This document shows, piece by piece, positions 13,041 to 25,580 of a DNA stretch of 64,000 nt. A program made the position numbers and the translations under genes. The number at the start of each line of letters is the position of its first letter. The stretch's first letter is position 1. This DNA is from Ahaetulla prasina (taxonomy: Eukaryota; Chordata; Lepidosauria; Squamata; Colubridae), in assembly GCF_028640845.1 (NCBI RefSeq), contig NC_080546.1:70075723-70139722 (forward strand). Reading direction: 5' to 3'. The notes below the pieces were generated by a model, which was not told the DNA's origin, ran no database searches, and saw only the letters and a program-made list of their open reading frames with translations.

Positions 13041-15387
13041 ATCTACGCTTTGTGATTTTAGAAAAATCTGAATTGGGATAATCTGAAACAAAATGCTTAT
13101 TTAATACCTAAAACTCTTTTTGCTATGGATCCAGGCCCCTTCTAATTTTGACTCTTTATACTTTTTTTTACCAATTGTAAATTTATTATTTCCTTACATA
13201 TGGCCCTAGGTACAAAGAAGCTTGCCTGTCACTAGGTTAGAATTAAATTAAACTAAGTGAGTTAGATACCTTATTTTGCACTATTAATATTGTTTCTGAA
13301 GTTTGGAGTCAAAGCTAGTCTGGTAATAAATTTAAACAAGCACATTATTATTTGGGAAATATCATTATTAGTATGCAGTCTCATGGGCAGAACTGCTTTT
13401 GATTGGGAGGACTCTGGTTTTTTTCTCCAAGGTCCTCCAGATGTGTTTGCATTAATAATAGCTGAAATATTGGTTCTGTTATTCTCAGCTAGCATTAATT
13501 TTGGCCAGTCAAACTGGCATTCAGGGACCTTATTCTACCATTATATGGAGGTTGAGAAAAAATGTTACTCAGCTTTCAAACTGTGGGTTAAATTCAATAG
13601 TAATTTATTATCAGGAATTATTTTTGAAGATAAAATGGGAGCAATGCTGAATCATTAAAAGCTATGTTTTGAATTCATATTCTGCATATATTGGTTTTCT
13701 GTCTTAAAAACTGAGACAGAAAAATTTGAACATTTATATCTTCCAGAGGGATGAATGGCATGGTGCACTTCCAATGGTGCAAATAACAATTAACAAGAAT
13801 TACTCCATACAGTCCTTTTAATGAAAGCAATTTTCAAGCTGTATTTTTATTAGATATTCATATCTGCCAATCCTTTTCTACAAAATAGCAATTTGGCAAG
13901 GCAGTAATCTGAAATAGAAATATTAGCTCTTCATTTAGTATGATTTTTATACCAATTCCTCTCATTCTGTCAACTGCTATTCCTTGCAACATTATATTGC
14001 AGGTATTTGTCTGAAAGGCCTTAATTGAGGAAAATATTTTTAAAAAATTTGGAATAGAGAAAAAGATAGGAAAAAATTAATCCAGTTTCCGGTCTTTCAG
14101 ATATACACAGTCTACAGTTCTTAGGCAATTCAACAAGCAAGTCCATTAACTAAGCTACCTGGGAATTTGGTTAATGATGCTAGAGTAAGCACACATTATT
14201 GCTACTGTGCACTATATTATTTCTTTCCAAGTTGATATTTTGATTTACATGCTTTAAAATTAAGATATATACATTTACTTATAATGTTTACTTCAGTGTT
14301 TTCTCTTTAAGCAAATAGCTTCCTTGTGAAAGGTGAAAGTGAAATTTATATCACTTTTCATTTTCTTAATGTTCTTAATGTTATCTTTGGGAGTTACAAT
14401 TCCCAGAATGCTTCGTTGAGTCATGAAAGTGTTTGGCAGCCATAAGACTCAGTAAAATGTCCCCAAATACACATTCCTGGCTGATATAGCCATTTAAAAA
14501 ATGGGTGAAGTGCCAAGAAAATATATTTCTCGTTTCCAGCCATCTAGAAAGAAATCAATTATGTTAAATGAGTTCTGAAACAAACCTGAAATCATATTTA
14601 TTTGAATGAACATTGTAATGATTAAAACCTATTATAATACATTTTACTACCACAGTGCTCTCTTATTATTATTACTATTAATTATTCCTGAAAATATGAC
14701 AACTGGCTCAGACTCCATTCCTGTATTTCTTCCCACCACATCACTGACCAATGCAATACAAGGAAGGAAGAAAACAGGTTGAAGAGAAAACAAGCAAGGG
14801 AAAAGGACATGGTTGAAGCAGATGAGTTTGGGTGCTAGCTGAAAAAACCTGAGGTGAAAAAGCACCAAAGTGTCTGGAAAAAAGTTTCATAAGTAGACAT
14901 GAGGTTGAAGATGTGGGAAGATCAGAGTTAGAATGAATCTGGTAATTGATGTTGTTATTGCTGAAAAAGAAGTTCCTCACTTTACATAAACATACAGCGT
15001 ATTGTCAGAACATTGAAAGGTGAAATCCTCAGAGTGGAATGGAGTGGAAATGATGTTTTAATGATAAATGAAATTAGGCAGATTTCACATGTCCATGCGA
15101 AGGAATAAAGGACATCTCTGTTTGTGTGTGTGTGAGAGAGAGTATTACTGTTTTTAAGATCTTTTAAAATCAAATGTATGCATCTAATACAGTTTTGGTG
15201 AAAGAAGACATTGAAGAACATTATAAATTGAAAGAGGTGCAAGATGCAATAGTAAGAAATAACTAAGAGGAAATTAGATTTAAAAAGCTGGATAAATGCA
15301 GAAACTTTGTCAAAGAACCATTTTGACTGAATAACCATCACAGCACAAGATAAGAGTCAATAAGGTTTTCAAAGAAAATTCTTTATT

Positions 15388-15661
15388 GCCAACTTCCCCC
15401 TGGTTTACGTCAAGTGCCTGATCTTCGGACTTTTTGCCGAGAGCTGAAAACGCACCTATTTATTCAAGCGGGACTGGATTAAAATTTTATTGGGGTTATT
15501 TATATTTTAAGATTTTAAATTGTTTTAAATTTTCGGCCACAATATAATATGTTTTTTTTAATTTCTTTTAATCTATATATAGTGTATTTTTACTTGGCTG
15601 TACACCGCCCTGAGTCCTTCGGGAGAAGGGCGGTATAAAAATCGAAATAAATAAATAAATA
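15388..15661 (+). mobile_element. L2/CR1-type LINE 3' end
   Basis: The 5' part still reads as the end of ORF2 (LPPGLRQVPDLRTF-like, with frameshifts), followed by the 3' UTR ending CCGCCCTGAGTCC...GGGCGGTATAAAAATC and an AAATA tail. The GCCCTGAGTCC/GGGCGG pair forms a small terminal hairpin. The same end occurs at 20521-20880 and, inverted, at 34930-35341 and 44682-45857. Confidence 0.85.
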
Positions 15662-15877
15662 ATAAATAAAATAAACAGAGATTTGGACATTCTGAATTGA
15701 CACTATCCAAATTATCTATGCAATATCTATATCTATATAAACTACATAGTAGAATTAAACATGAAGAAGTCATCTAGAATACTTCCAAGTACAGATTATA
15801 CATTGTTCCATGAATTATAGATGTCAAGTATATAGATTAAACATAGACCTTTAAAAAGAATACAGTTGGTATGTAAG

Positions 15878-16014
15878 CAGTGGTGGGATTCAAGTAATTT
15901 AACAACCGGTTCTCTGCCCTAATAATTTCTTCCAACAACCAGTTTGCCAAACTGCTCAGAAAGTTAACAACCGGTTCTCCCGAAGTGGTACGAACTGGCT
16001 GAATCCCACCACTA
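15878..16014. mobile_element. hAT-like MITE, 137-bp family, copy 1
   Basis: Starts CAGTGGTGGGATTCA and ends TGAATCCCACCACTA, a near-perfect inverted repeat. It is flanked by an exact 8-bp duplication, tatgtaag (15870-15877 and 16015-16022), the hallmark of hAT transposition. The interior holds internal repeats of AACAACCGGTTCTC. No coding capacity. Confidence 0.9.
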
Positions 16015-17001
16015 TATGTAAGCAAATAGGACTCAGAGAAGGTAGTTATCATATAAGATTTGTCAATCTCTATCATTTGTCAGTGTCAGTGTAATCAATG
16101 TTAAGCAGAAAAATGCAAAGAAAGATATCTCCAAAATAACAGCATATAGGGTAATATGACAACATACAATAAGAGATACTTTAAATATTTGCATATAGCA
16201 AATTGTTAGTATTTTATTCTCCAATTTCCATTCAAGTCCTACTATTTTTATGATATAGATATTTTAGAAAAAAATGAAGGTGATAAAAAAATTAATTAAG
16301 ATAAATTACATGCTGGAAAAGTAGGGCGAGTATTAATCTGAAAATGGAATAAATGTTAATCTTAGGCAAATCATGAAATATATATTATTTTATAATAAAA
16401 ATGTAAAATTAAATATTATAAAATAAAGTAAATTATATACAATAAAATTTATTTTAAAATAAATTTTATTTTATAATAACAAAAATCAAAATAATTCAGC
16501 AGATAGGACAGCTTGGTAAACTATTGTACATAGAATCACCAAAAGTTAAAGCTGACTCAGTGACACCTAAGTTGTTATTATCTTCAGAGTGCTGCAAGAT
16601 GTTCATAATCAACTCTCAGAACAACATATAATAGGAATAAATGCTTATTTATTTATTGCATTTACCTCAAAGTAGTTTATATAACATGATACATATTTTT
16701 GTCCTGCAAAATAAAAGAGCAAGACAAGCAGATGGAAAGTATGATTAAGATTATTAAATATTTTGTGTTTATATATATTCCATATTGTTTTCATTTTTCA
16801 TAAGCCATTTAGGGATTAAAATGCTAACATTTTGAAGCGTCCACAGTAGGCAGTTGACAACCAAAACTGTTCTTTAATTATGATCATCATAGGATTCTTA
16901 AATTTGCAATCTGGCTACTGCATGTTGGTCCAATAGACATTTTCAGCCATTTTTCAAGGATAGTCCTTCTTCAAAAGAGATCACAATCAGGGACAAATAA
17001 G

Positions 17002-17138
17002 CAGTGGTGGGATTCAAGTAATTTAACAACCGGTTATCTGCCATAATGATTTCTTCCAACAACCAATTTGCCAAACTGCTCAGAAAGTTAACAACTGGTT
17101 CTCCCGAAGTGGCGCGAACTGGCTGAATCCCACCACTG
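17002..17138. mobile_element. hAT-like MITE, 137-bp family, copy 2
   Basis: Same length and orientation as the copy 1 kb upstream, with a few substitutions. The exact 8-bp duplication is caaataag (16994-17001 and 17139-17146). Confidence 0.92.
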
Positions 17139-17647
17139 CAAATAAGCGTTGGCTAGTCTGACCAGCTGAAAAAGATGATTATTAGTTGTAATACAAAGTC
17201 ATTATTCACTACAGCTGCTGCTAGAAATCCTGCAGCAGCTGGAGACAAAGGACCCGCTTAATTGCAAAACTGCTCTTTCTTGGGCACTAAAATCTCATTA
17301 AAAGCAAACTTCCCTGAGTCCCATTTTCAATTTATTACTAGCAATCCTGTCTTGTTGGGATTTAATTTCAGTCTGTTCTCATAATCCTGTTCAATATTTA
17401 ATTAAATAGTATTCAAAGGTACTGACTTCTTCTTAAGAAGGTGTGGACAGTAAAGCTGAGTGTTATATACATACCTTATTTCAAAGTTCTGAATAACGTC
17501 TTCCATTCATTTTATATAGATGCTAAACAGTATAGGGTATAATGTAGAACTCTGTAATTGTCCTTAGGACAATTGTTGATTAGTAGGGCCCATTCCATTC
17601 ACATAATCCGTTCTGAACTTTCCAGTTTTGCCAGTATTTTTACAATA

Positions 17648-18036
17648 CAGATATTCCTTGACTTATGACCACATTTGAGCCCAAAAGATTTCTGTTGTTA
17701 CATGAGATATGTGTTAGGTGAGTTTTGCCCTGTTTTATGACCTTTCTTGCCTCAGTTGTTAAGTGAATCATTGCAGTTGATAAATTAGTAACCCAATTAT
17801 TGAATGAATCTGGTTTCCCCATTGACTTTGCTTGTCAGAAGGTTGCAACAGGGGATCACATGACCTTCGGACACAGCAATAGTCATATATATGAACCAGT
17901 TGCCAAGCATCTGAATTTTGATCACCTGATCATGGGGATGTTGCAAAGGTTGTAACTGAAAAACAGTCATAATTTTCAATGCCATTGTAACTTTGAACAG
18001 TCACTAAATGAACAGTTGTAAATCAAGGACTACCTG
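17648..18036 (+). mobile_element. TA-flanked MITE (about 390 bp)
   Basis: Ends are CAGATATTCCTTGACTTA and AAATCAAGGACTACCTG, imperfect inverted repeats, with TA on each side. The interior has the repeated motif TTGTTAAGTGAATC and AGTTGCCAAGCATCTGAATT shared with 20003-20374, 24129-24520 and 33096-33421. A TA duplication would suit a Tc1/mariner-like element, but the superfamily is not certain. Confidence 0.75.
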
Positions 18037-19181
18037 TATGTTGCATAGACAATGTGAGACATTCCTGTTATACAATGAGGAAACTGTCCAGCTTTATAAT
18101 GCTATGTGTCAAACCATTTTATCCATTCTTCCACCTTTTCAGAGGATTATAGTAATCTTGCATCTAAACAATTGAGAGAATGTTCTGTATGTAACAATAG
18201 AGTCCCAGAGTACTCCTCTATCTCTAACCAAACAAAATACCAACTCTAGTGTATGTCTTGCTACATTTGTTGATTGAGTTTCCGACAGTAAAGACCCATG
18301 GTGGACATGAGATTCTGAGCCACTTCTGGTCAGAACAAGAAATTTATAGTAGACTGCTGCTACACTGGACGTCATCTTGATTACCTCAGGAACAGAGATG
18401 TTTTGAGCAGTAGCCCTATATTTCACAGTACCATCCAACATATAAACTTTCCAAAGTGTAATAATATTAAATAATATTAATAATATTGAAAAGACAATTT
18501 AAACAACCTCATGGATTCATTTGTTCGTTCGTTCATTCATTCAATTTGTATAGATCTTGTCTGAAAGGGTCAGGTTGAAATACACAAGTGGTATTTGTAG
18601 AAGTTTCATTGCCATTGTGTTTTTTTTTTAAAAAAACTTGTATAATTTATGTCAACTCTACTGGAACATTTATGAAAAAAAATGTATTCAATGCCAATTG
18701 TTGATTATAACTATACTTCAGAAAATGTATACTTCATTATCAGCAACATGTATGTAACCTCACTATATAAATCAGTGAGATACATATTTTTGTTTTATGT
18801 ATTTATTTCTATACTTTGTCAATATTCAGTGGATTTTTCTGTGCAATTAAGTTATTAAAACAAAATGTTCTTTTTGCTAATAATACTGTAGAGACAAAAG
18901 AACAGATACAGAAGAGAGATGAAAAGTGTCTGGCAACCATGTGTTGGAGGAATAGGAAGCAGTACCTTTGTCCTAAAGTTGATTTCAATGGGTTTAAGAG
19001 CACTTTTGTAGGAAAATAGTTTTGTCCATATAATAATAGTGATTTAATTTCAAAATTCATGATGCATTTTTACTGCAACAAAACCCTGGTTTAGGTAGAA
19101 GTTATTTGGTGCCTTGAACATTTTTTTAAACTATTTCAATATTGACAGACATATTCACGAACAAGAAATATAAGAACAAAC

Positions 19182-19447
19182 CAGAGGTGGTATTCAGCAG
19201 GTTCTGGCCATTTCTGGAGAACCGGTAGCAGAAATTTTGACTAGTTCAGAGAACCAATAAATATCACCTCTGACTGGCCCCGCCCAGTCTATTCTGTGCC
19301 TCCCAGGTCCAGCTGATTGAGAGAAAATGGGGATTTTGCAGTATCTTTCCCCTAGAGTGGGGTGGGAATGGAGATTTTACATTATCCTTCACCAAGCCAT
19401 GCCACGCCCACAGAACTGGTAGTAAAAAAAATTGAATCCCACTACTG
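19182..19447. mobile_element. hAT-like MITE (266 bp)
   Basis: Starts CAGAGGTGGTATTCAGC, ends TTGAATCCCACTACTG, and has an exact 8-bp duplication gaacaaac (19174-19181 and 19448-19455). The body has AGAACCGGTAGCAGAAA near the left end, and CCACGCCCACAGAACTGGTA near the right end as also seen in the large 49560-50539 element. Confidence 0.9.
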
Positions 19448-20002
19448 GAACAAACATCTTTTGTATATTTGATTTTTTTTTCTCAAATCAAAACTAAAAA
19501 ATGTATGACAGAACAGATTAACAATTTTAAAAATGTAAGTATCATCAGGCAGTCATGTGCATTAAGACATGTGCATTCAGAGGGATCTTTCCCTCTTATT
19601 CTAAATTAATAATCTGCTTTCCTGTCATCAACAGATTAAATTGTTCTGTTTAAATAACAGTAACACTACATATTTAAAACACTACATATTTAAAATACCT
19701 TTTAAATATGGAAAGTACTTTCGTATATATTTATATATGCAGTACCATATGTACATATGAAGTATGTAATACATGTCTACAGTACTGAATGAGTTTTTGT
19801 ATGATTATATGGAAGCAAAGGATCATAAAACTGAATTGACTTTTTAAGCCATTAAGTCAGCTATCTTTTTTCAGTGCAAGGTTAATTAATATACTGTATT
19901 AATGACAACAGAGTAGTTTAGGCCATGCTAGGAAGCTAAATGATAGATAAATCAATCCATTGGTAGACAGGCTGCTCCAGAAAGATGGTATTAACTGTTG
20001 CA

Positions 20003-20374
20003 CAGGTAGTCCTTGACTTACGACCAAAACTGAGCCCAAAATGTCTGTTGCTAAGCAAGACAGTTGTTCAGTGAATTTTGCCTCGTTTTATGATCTTTCT
20101 TGCCACAGTGGTTAAATAAATCATTGCAGTTGTTAACTTAATAACATGGTTTTTAAGTGACTCTGTCTTCCAGTCCAGTTGGCTTGTCAGAAGGTCTCAA
20201 AAGGTAATCACATGTCCCTGGGACACTGCAGTTGTCATAAATATGAGTCAATTGCCAAGCATCTGAATGCTGTAATGGTTGGAAGTTTGAAAAACTCTCA
20301 TAAGCCACTTTTTAAAGTTCCATTGTGACTTTGAATGGTCGCTAAACAAACTGTTATAAGTCAAGGACTACCTG
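20003..20374 (+). mobile_element. TA-flanked MITE (372 bp)
   Basis: Perfect 18-bp inverted ends, CAGGTAGTCCTTGACTTA and its complement. It is the best preserved member here of the family also found at 17648, 24129, 29273 and 33096. Right flank is TA and left flank is CA, so a TA duplication would require one mutation. Confidence 0.85.
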
Positions 20375-20477
20375 TATATAGTTTGGTATTTATCATACAA
20401 TTAACAAAAGGCTATAGTTTGGAAATAATAGTAATACAGAAAAGAGATAAAGGAAATCATAACTAGTTACTCTAGAG

Positions 20478-20959
20478 AGGAGTCTCTAACCTTGACAACT
20501 TTAAGACTTGTGGAGTTCAAACAATGTCTGCTGGCGGCCCCCAGGGGCAGGGCCTTCTCTGTTGTAGCTCCTACGCTCTGGAACGAACTTCCCCCTGGCC
20601 TACGCCAAGTGCCCGACCTTCGGACCTTTCGCCGTGAGCTAAAAACACACTTATTTATTCAAGCGGGACTGGCTTAACAGTTTTATTAAATTTTAATTGG
20701 GGTTTTATTATTTTAGGATTTTAAATTTTTAATGTCGGCCATTTTGTAATATGGCTTGTTTTAAATTTCTTGTTTTAATTGTATATATATTGGGTTTTTT
20801 ATCTTTTGGCTGTACACCGCCCTGAGTCCTTCGGGAGAAGGGCGGTATAAAAATCTAATAAAATAAATAAATAAATAAATAAAACTCCCAGAATTCAGCT
20901 GAGAAACTCTGGGAGTTGAAGTCCACAAGTCTTAAAGTTGCCAAGGTTGGAGACCCCTG
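20478..20959. mobile_element. hAT-like palindromic MITE split by a LINE
   Basis: The left part (20478-20520, GTCTCTAACCTTGACAACTT...) and right part (20881-20959, ...AAGTTGCCAAGGTTGGAGAC) are the two arms of the short palindromic MITE family also present at 47696-47830 and 61550-61655. A LINE 3' end occupies 20521-20880. The flanking 8-bp duplication is ctctagag (20470-20477 and 20960-20967). Confidence 0.88.
20521..20880 (+). mobile_element. L2/CR1-type LINE 3' end inside a MITE
   Basis: Encodes the C-terminal ORF2 stretch APTLWNELPPGLRQVPDLRT and FRRELKTHLF, followed by the 3' UTR with the CCGCCCTGAGTCC/GGGCGG hairpin and an AAATA tail that ends at 20880. It is 5'-truncated, as usual for non-LTR elements, and lies within the loop region of the surrounding MITE. 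Confidence 0.9.
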
Positions 20960-20967
20960 CTCTAGAG

Positions 20968-21099
20968 CAGGGCTGTCAAACTCCTGGCTCACGGACCAGA
21001 TGCATTACGCACTGGCCACACCCACGTCCAGTTTAGCGAAGGGGAAAAAGTCCCAATACTTCATGTGACACTGCCGTGACGATGTGAGTTACACCCCTG
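20968..21099. mobile_element. hAT-like MITE sharing its neighbour's target site
   Basis: Starts CAGGGCTGTCAAACTC and ends GAGTTACACCCCTG. The 8-bp duplication ctctagag flanks it at 20960-20967 and 21100-21107. The left copy is also the right duplication of the MITE at 20478-20959. Related by its ends to the element at 12734-13040. Confidence 0.9.
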
Positions 21100-21689
21100 C
21101 TCTAGAGACATGCCATTTTTTCTATTGTATCCAATTTAACCTGCGGGATTCCAAAATTTGATTGCAGAATTTACTATAGTCATATCTACTATATTCCTAT
21201 CATCTTTTCCCCTCCTATTTTGATTTGCCAAGATTCCAACTTATTCTATGATGAGTTGGTTTGAATGATCTTTTTCACTGAGAAATATAAGGGTATTCAT
21301 ATATTCAGAATGAGTCATTCCCAGGGAGAAGGAAGTAATTAGTGGCAGGCAAGCTTAATCTTCTTTCCAGCAATAGTTTTCCCTCCACCCCTCCTTGGTA
21401 TAGTGTGCCACTTTGGCTCTGATTATTCTGCCTCTCAATTTTCTCAGTACTCTGTTCTTTTCTTTCTCATCCTTTTTGAGACATTGTAGGAGGCAGCCTC
21501 AGACATGATAGGATCTTCAACGGCTGAATCCCAAAGAAAAGGGATAGGATAATCTCCCCAATCAAAACAATGTATATTACAGTTTTAATATATTTCATAT
21601 AACAATTTTGTCTTACTCATAGAATTATAGGATGTGATATCTGTGCATAGGCTGCTCAGATGGCTCAGTTGCTATAGTTGTAAAGTCTA

Positions 21690-21965
21690 GCTTTTTTATT
21701 GTCTCTTGAATGGGGTACAAATGTGATTTATCTCTATGCATCCATGATGACTTATTGCCTGGTTTCCAGATATTGCCTAGCATTTTTGCCTTCCCTAGCT
21801 TGGTCTAGGATGATTATACTTTGCCCAGTTGAGATTGTGGGTTCAGTCTGTCTGTATGTTGAAAGATTAAGACATTTTCATTTTGTCTTCTGACTGTTAG
21901 TTGACATTCATGAATGCTCTTCGCTAATCTTCTACCAGTCTGCCTTACATACAGTACTGGCTGTT
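21690..21965 (-). mobile_element. Penelope-like element fragment (GIY-YIG part), minus strand
   Basis: The minus-strand translation gives VLYVRQTGRRLAKSIHECQ followed by a TVRRQN-like segment. This matches the GIY-YIG endonuclease of Penelope-like elements, where YVGQTGR...R..EH is expected. Catalytic positions are altered and the frame is broken further downstream, so it is a fossil. The limits are approximate. Confidence 0.55.
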
Positions 21966-24128
21966 ATAGTCCTTAGGTATTTTGTAGATATTTTTTTATT
22001 GTTCGGCTATTGGGTTTTTGTTCTTGTTGTTCTTGTTATTTTACTTAAGATGTTTTTGAGGGTGTTACTTGGTTCATGTACTATGGCAATGCTATATCAT
22101 TTTTTTTCTGAGATGATTTTGATATATGGGAATATTATCTTTTCATAGCTTGTATTGGTAGTGTTGTAGTGGATTCAGTGTGTTACCTAGGTTAAGTGCA
22201 TTAATAATTATGTCACCTAGTCTGGTAATGAAATGTTTGTAAGCAAAGAGCCAAGCTCAAACAGCACCAAAGCCTCCCTACTAATGATTATATAATATGT
22301 CCTTTGATTTTTCAGCAAGAATGTTGAGAGATGAAAAAGATAATTACTGTAAGTCGCTGGAGAACTAAGACCTGAAACAATAGTCTTTTTTGTATATATT
22401 TATTCCATTCTTTTATTGATAACTTATAATAAGTGTTTTGTTAAAATTGTAGGATCAACTAACTGAATTTATATAACATTCATATTTATTTGTTTATTTA
22501 TGCTAAGGAAAATCAACTAGCAGCCCATATGTTTTCTGGGTTTATTTTGAACAATCATTATCCATTTTAGAGATAGGAACAAGTAGTGCAAAAAAAATTC
22601 AGAGGCTTTAAGTTTACATAGGACTAGATGGAATCATCTGAAATAAAGAAAATGGTGGAGAAATGATGCTATCATGAAGGATTTTGGAATATGTTTGTTA
22701 TCACAATTGGCAGATTATGGCTTCATAACCATGGTAGCATTCATGTGCAATTCTCCTCTCAGAATACTCTCTCTCAGCTGCAGATTGTGATCATGCAAAT
22801 AGTCTGGCACTTGAAGACAATGTCCCAGTCACATCAGCTGACTCAATTACAGCCACCTCATAAAACTGCAGCAGTTCAAATTAGCAAAATGTTTTCTGTA
22901 TTCTAAAGTAACCAGTTGTGTAGTGGATAGTGTCAAGTAATCCTCTGAATACTAGAATAAGATGTACAGTGATAGCCTGAAGGGGCTTGTACTAAATTCT
23001 ATTTTATGTATTAATCAATTTTCTAAAGCTGCCCTTCTAACAAAGAGTGGTTCTGAGAACTCTAGAATGTACAGCATTCTAGAGAAAATCTAAATTAATC
23101 TGTTACTTTTATGTAATTATATAGATTATGATCGAAAACAAAATAGCAACCATCATAAATTGAGTTAGGTGATCCAGCAATTTGGCTTTCTATTGATTAC
23201 TGATAGCCAAATCTGGCCCTAGGTTCTGCCTCAATATACTTTCCAAATAAACAACCAAGTCAGAAGATAATTTAAAAACAATGAAAAAGTGGGATCTCTC
23301 TATGAAAAGGAGACCCGAGATCCATCTTACATTCATTTTAATAGTTAACACAACAAAGAAAAATGAAAGAGGAAATTTGATTGATCAAGATAAGAATAAC
23401 CCCTTCTTGCACAGTAAATCAATTACAAAGCTTGTTTGAAATTAGATAACCAGATGCCTGTTGACACTAAGAAACTTTTCCTTATCAGCAGATAGTCTCC
23501 AGACATCCTTCCATTAATTATATTTTCATTTAGGAATATTAAACGCTATCTAATCAATCCATACAACCATAGGATAAAAGTTTTCCTACATTCTGAAGGA
23601 GGAGAGGGGTTGCCTGTGGTCCTGGAAGAGACTTGATGTGCTCCCTTCAAAAGAGGCTGTTTTGAATCTTGCAGTTCTTAACAACTATTGTCTGATCTCC
23701 AACCTCCCCTTTTGGGGAAAGTTGTTGAGAAGTTGGTGGGGAGTTAGCAACCTAGAGGAATTGGTTTATCTGGACCTTTTTTGATCAGTATTTAATCTTG
23801 AGCATTTCGTCTGATAATTAGTGACTATTTTTGTAGGGGCCTGGATTGGAGTAGCGTACCCCTATAAGATTTCTTGGTGACTTTTGAGAATATAAGCCAT
23901 AATATCCTTTTGGATTTGAGAGTTGGAAATTGGAGGCATTGTTCTTTAGTGTTCTGTTCTTGTTTCAGTATCCATTGCAGTTGGTAGAAGTGAGGGAGAA
24001 AAAGTCTGCTTAGTGGCCGTGTGTTCAGATTTCAGTCCTCTTCACCCTGCTTGTTAACATTTACATGAAGCTTCCAGGTCATTTATTTATGATATATCAC
24101 TAGTATGTAGATAGCACACAGTTGAATA

Positions 24129-24520
24129 CAGGTATTCCTCGACTTGCAACTCTTCATTTAATGACCGTTCAAAGTTACAAAGGCATTGAAAAAAAAGACT
24201 TATGTCCATTTTTCACACTTACAACCTTTGCAGCATCCCCATGGTCATGTGATTAAAATTCAGCCACTTGGCAGCTGGCTCATATTTCTGATGGTTGCAA
24301 TGCCCCGCGGTCATATGATCCCTTTTTGCAACCTTCTGACAAAGTCAACAGGAAAGCCAGATTCACTTAACAACCATGTTACCGAATTAACAAGTGCAGT
24401 GTTAACAGCACTTAACAAGTGTGACAAGAAAGGTCGTAAAATGGGGCAAAACTCACTTAACAAATATTTCATTTAGCAACAGAAATGTTGGGCTCAATCT
24501 TGGTCATAAGTCGAGGACTA
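24129..24520 (-). mobile_element. TA-flanked MITE, inverted copy
   Basis: Starts CAGGTATTCCTCGACTT and ends near AAGTCGAGGACTA. The interior is the reverse complement of the 20003-20374 copy, with GCATCCCCATGGTCATGTGAT and ACTTAACAACC motifs. Left flank is TA; the last bases of the right end are altered, so its limit is approximate. Confidence 0.75.
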
Positions 24521-24925
24521 GCCATTCCACCCCATCTAGGAATGTTGAAGTCACATTCCATTCTCTGAATATGTTGTCTGAATATGTTGGGATCTACATG
24601 AAAGAAACTGAAGTTGAAGCCATACAAGGTGGACTTTTTGTTTGTTTCTAGCATTTCTCTATCAGTACCAAATAAATCTCTCAAAAAGAAGGCATTACCT
24701 TTAAGGGTCCAGATTGGCGAGTTTTCTTGAACTCATGGTTACTGCTGAATGGGCAAATGGAAACTGTGGGCAGAAAGGATTTCAGTAGTGCATTTGTTGC
24801 GTGGAATGCTAGTGCCACACCTTATGAGCTATTGCTCATTTGTATATGACAAGGGATTGCCCTTGAAAACTGCCTGGAAGCAGAATGCAACATATATTGG
24901 CGGGGAGGCATTCATCACTATGAGC

Positions 24926-25108
24926 CAGTAGTGGGTTTCAAAACCCATTGCTACCGGTTCGCTTGTGGGTGTGTGCAAACTTGCGCACGTGTGTGATGTT
25001 TCTGTGCATGCACAGAAGTGTCCAGGCTGGTGGGCAGAGCCTCCTCCTGCTGCTGCTGCTGCTACTGGTTCACCTGATCCAGGGTGAACTGGTAGCAACC
25101 CACCACTG
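24926..25108. mobile_element. hAT-like MITE (183 bp)
   Basis: Ends CAGTAGTGGGTT and AACCCACCACTG are inverted repeats with one mismatch. The flanking duplication is ctatgagc (24918-24925) and ctatgagt (25109-25116). It contains a (CTG)n-like run near 25050-25066 and GTGTGTGCAAACTTGCGCAC. It is inserted in the L2-like LINE. Confidence 0.9.
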
Positions 25109-25404
25109 CTATGAGTACATTAAACCTGTATTCTAAGCCCTGGACTGGTTACCAAAATCCTTTTAGGGCTTGATGCTTAGATGGCCACCTTCTCCAACAG
25201 GAGTCTCAACTCTCCAATAAGAGAATCCTGGTGGATCTCGTTTTGGATCCCCAGTTTTGTGAGATGAAGGGGGCAGAAGATACACAGGTGCTGCTTCTTA
25301 GTTTTGTTGCCTATTTTGTGGAACAGTCTTCCACTCAAAGATTGGTTAGATCCATACATTTTCTACCTTCCGGAAACATGCTAAGACAACATTTTTTCAG
25401 AAGA

Positions 25405-25580
25405 TATTTGGGATCAGAATAACAGAGTTGGAAGGGATCTTGTAGGTCATCTAGCCCAGCCCCTCACCCAAGTAAGAGATCCTACACCGTTACTGACAGA
25501 TGGCAGTCCAGTCTCCTCTTGAAAGCTTCCATTGGTTGATGGTTCTCACTGTCAGAAAACTTTTCCTTATTTCTAGGTTG
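25405..25580 (-). mobile_element. CR1 LINE 3' end, minus strand
   Basis: AGAATAACAGAGTTGGAAGG followed by ATCTTGTAGGTCATCTAGCC is the reverse complement of the conserved CR1 3' end. It continues to about 25580 with TGTCAGAAAACTTTTCCTTA. It directly follows the L2 fragment. Confidence 0.75.

Larger units (their letters stand above)
23580..25400 (+). mobile_element. Decayed L2-like LINE with two MITEs inside
   Basis: Forward translations in changing frames read NNYCLISNLPFWGK near 23680-23725, resembling the NYRPISNLPFLGK motif of L2 reverse transcriptase. A TLLVNIYMKLPG-like segment follows near 24040-24080 and a C-terminal YFVEQSSTQRLVRSIHFLPS-like part at 25300-25400. MITEs interrupt it at 24129-24520 and 24926-25108. 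Frameshifts and stops show it is dead. Confidence 0.6.

Noticed and set aside
12649..13055. Cluster of ORFs on both strands
   Set aside because: They fall in a GC-rich MITE (12734-13040) with inverted ends and a degenerate TSD.
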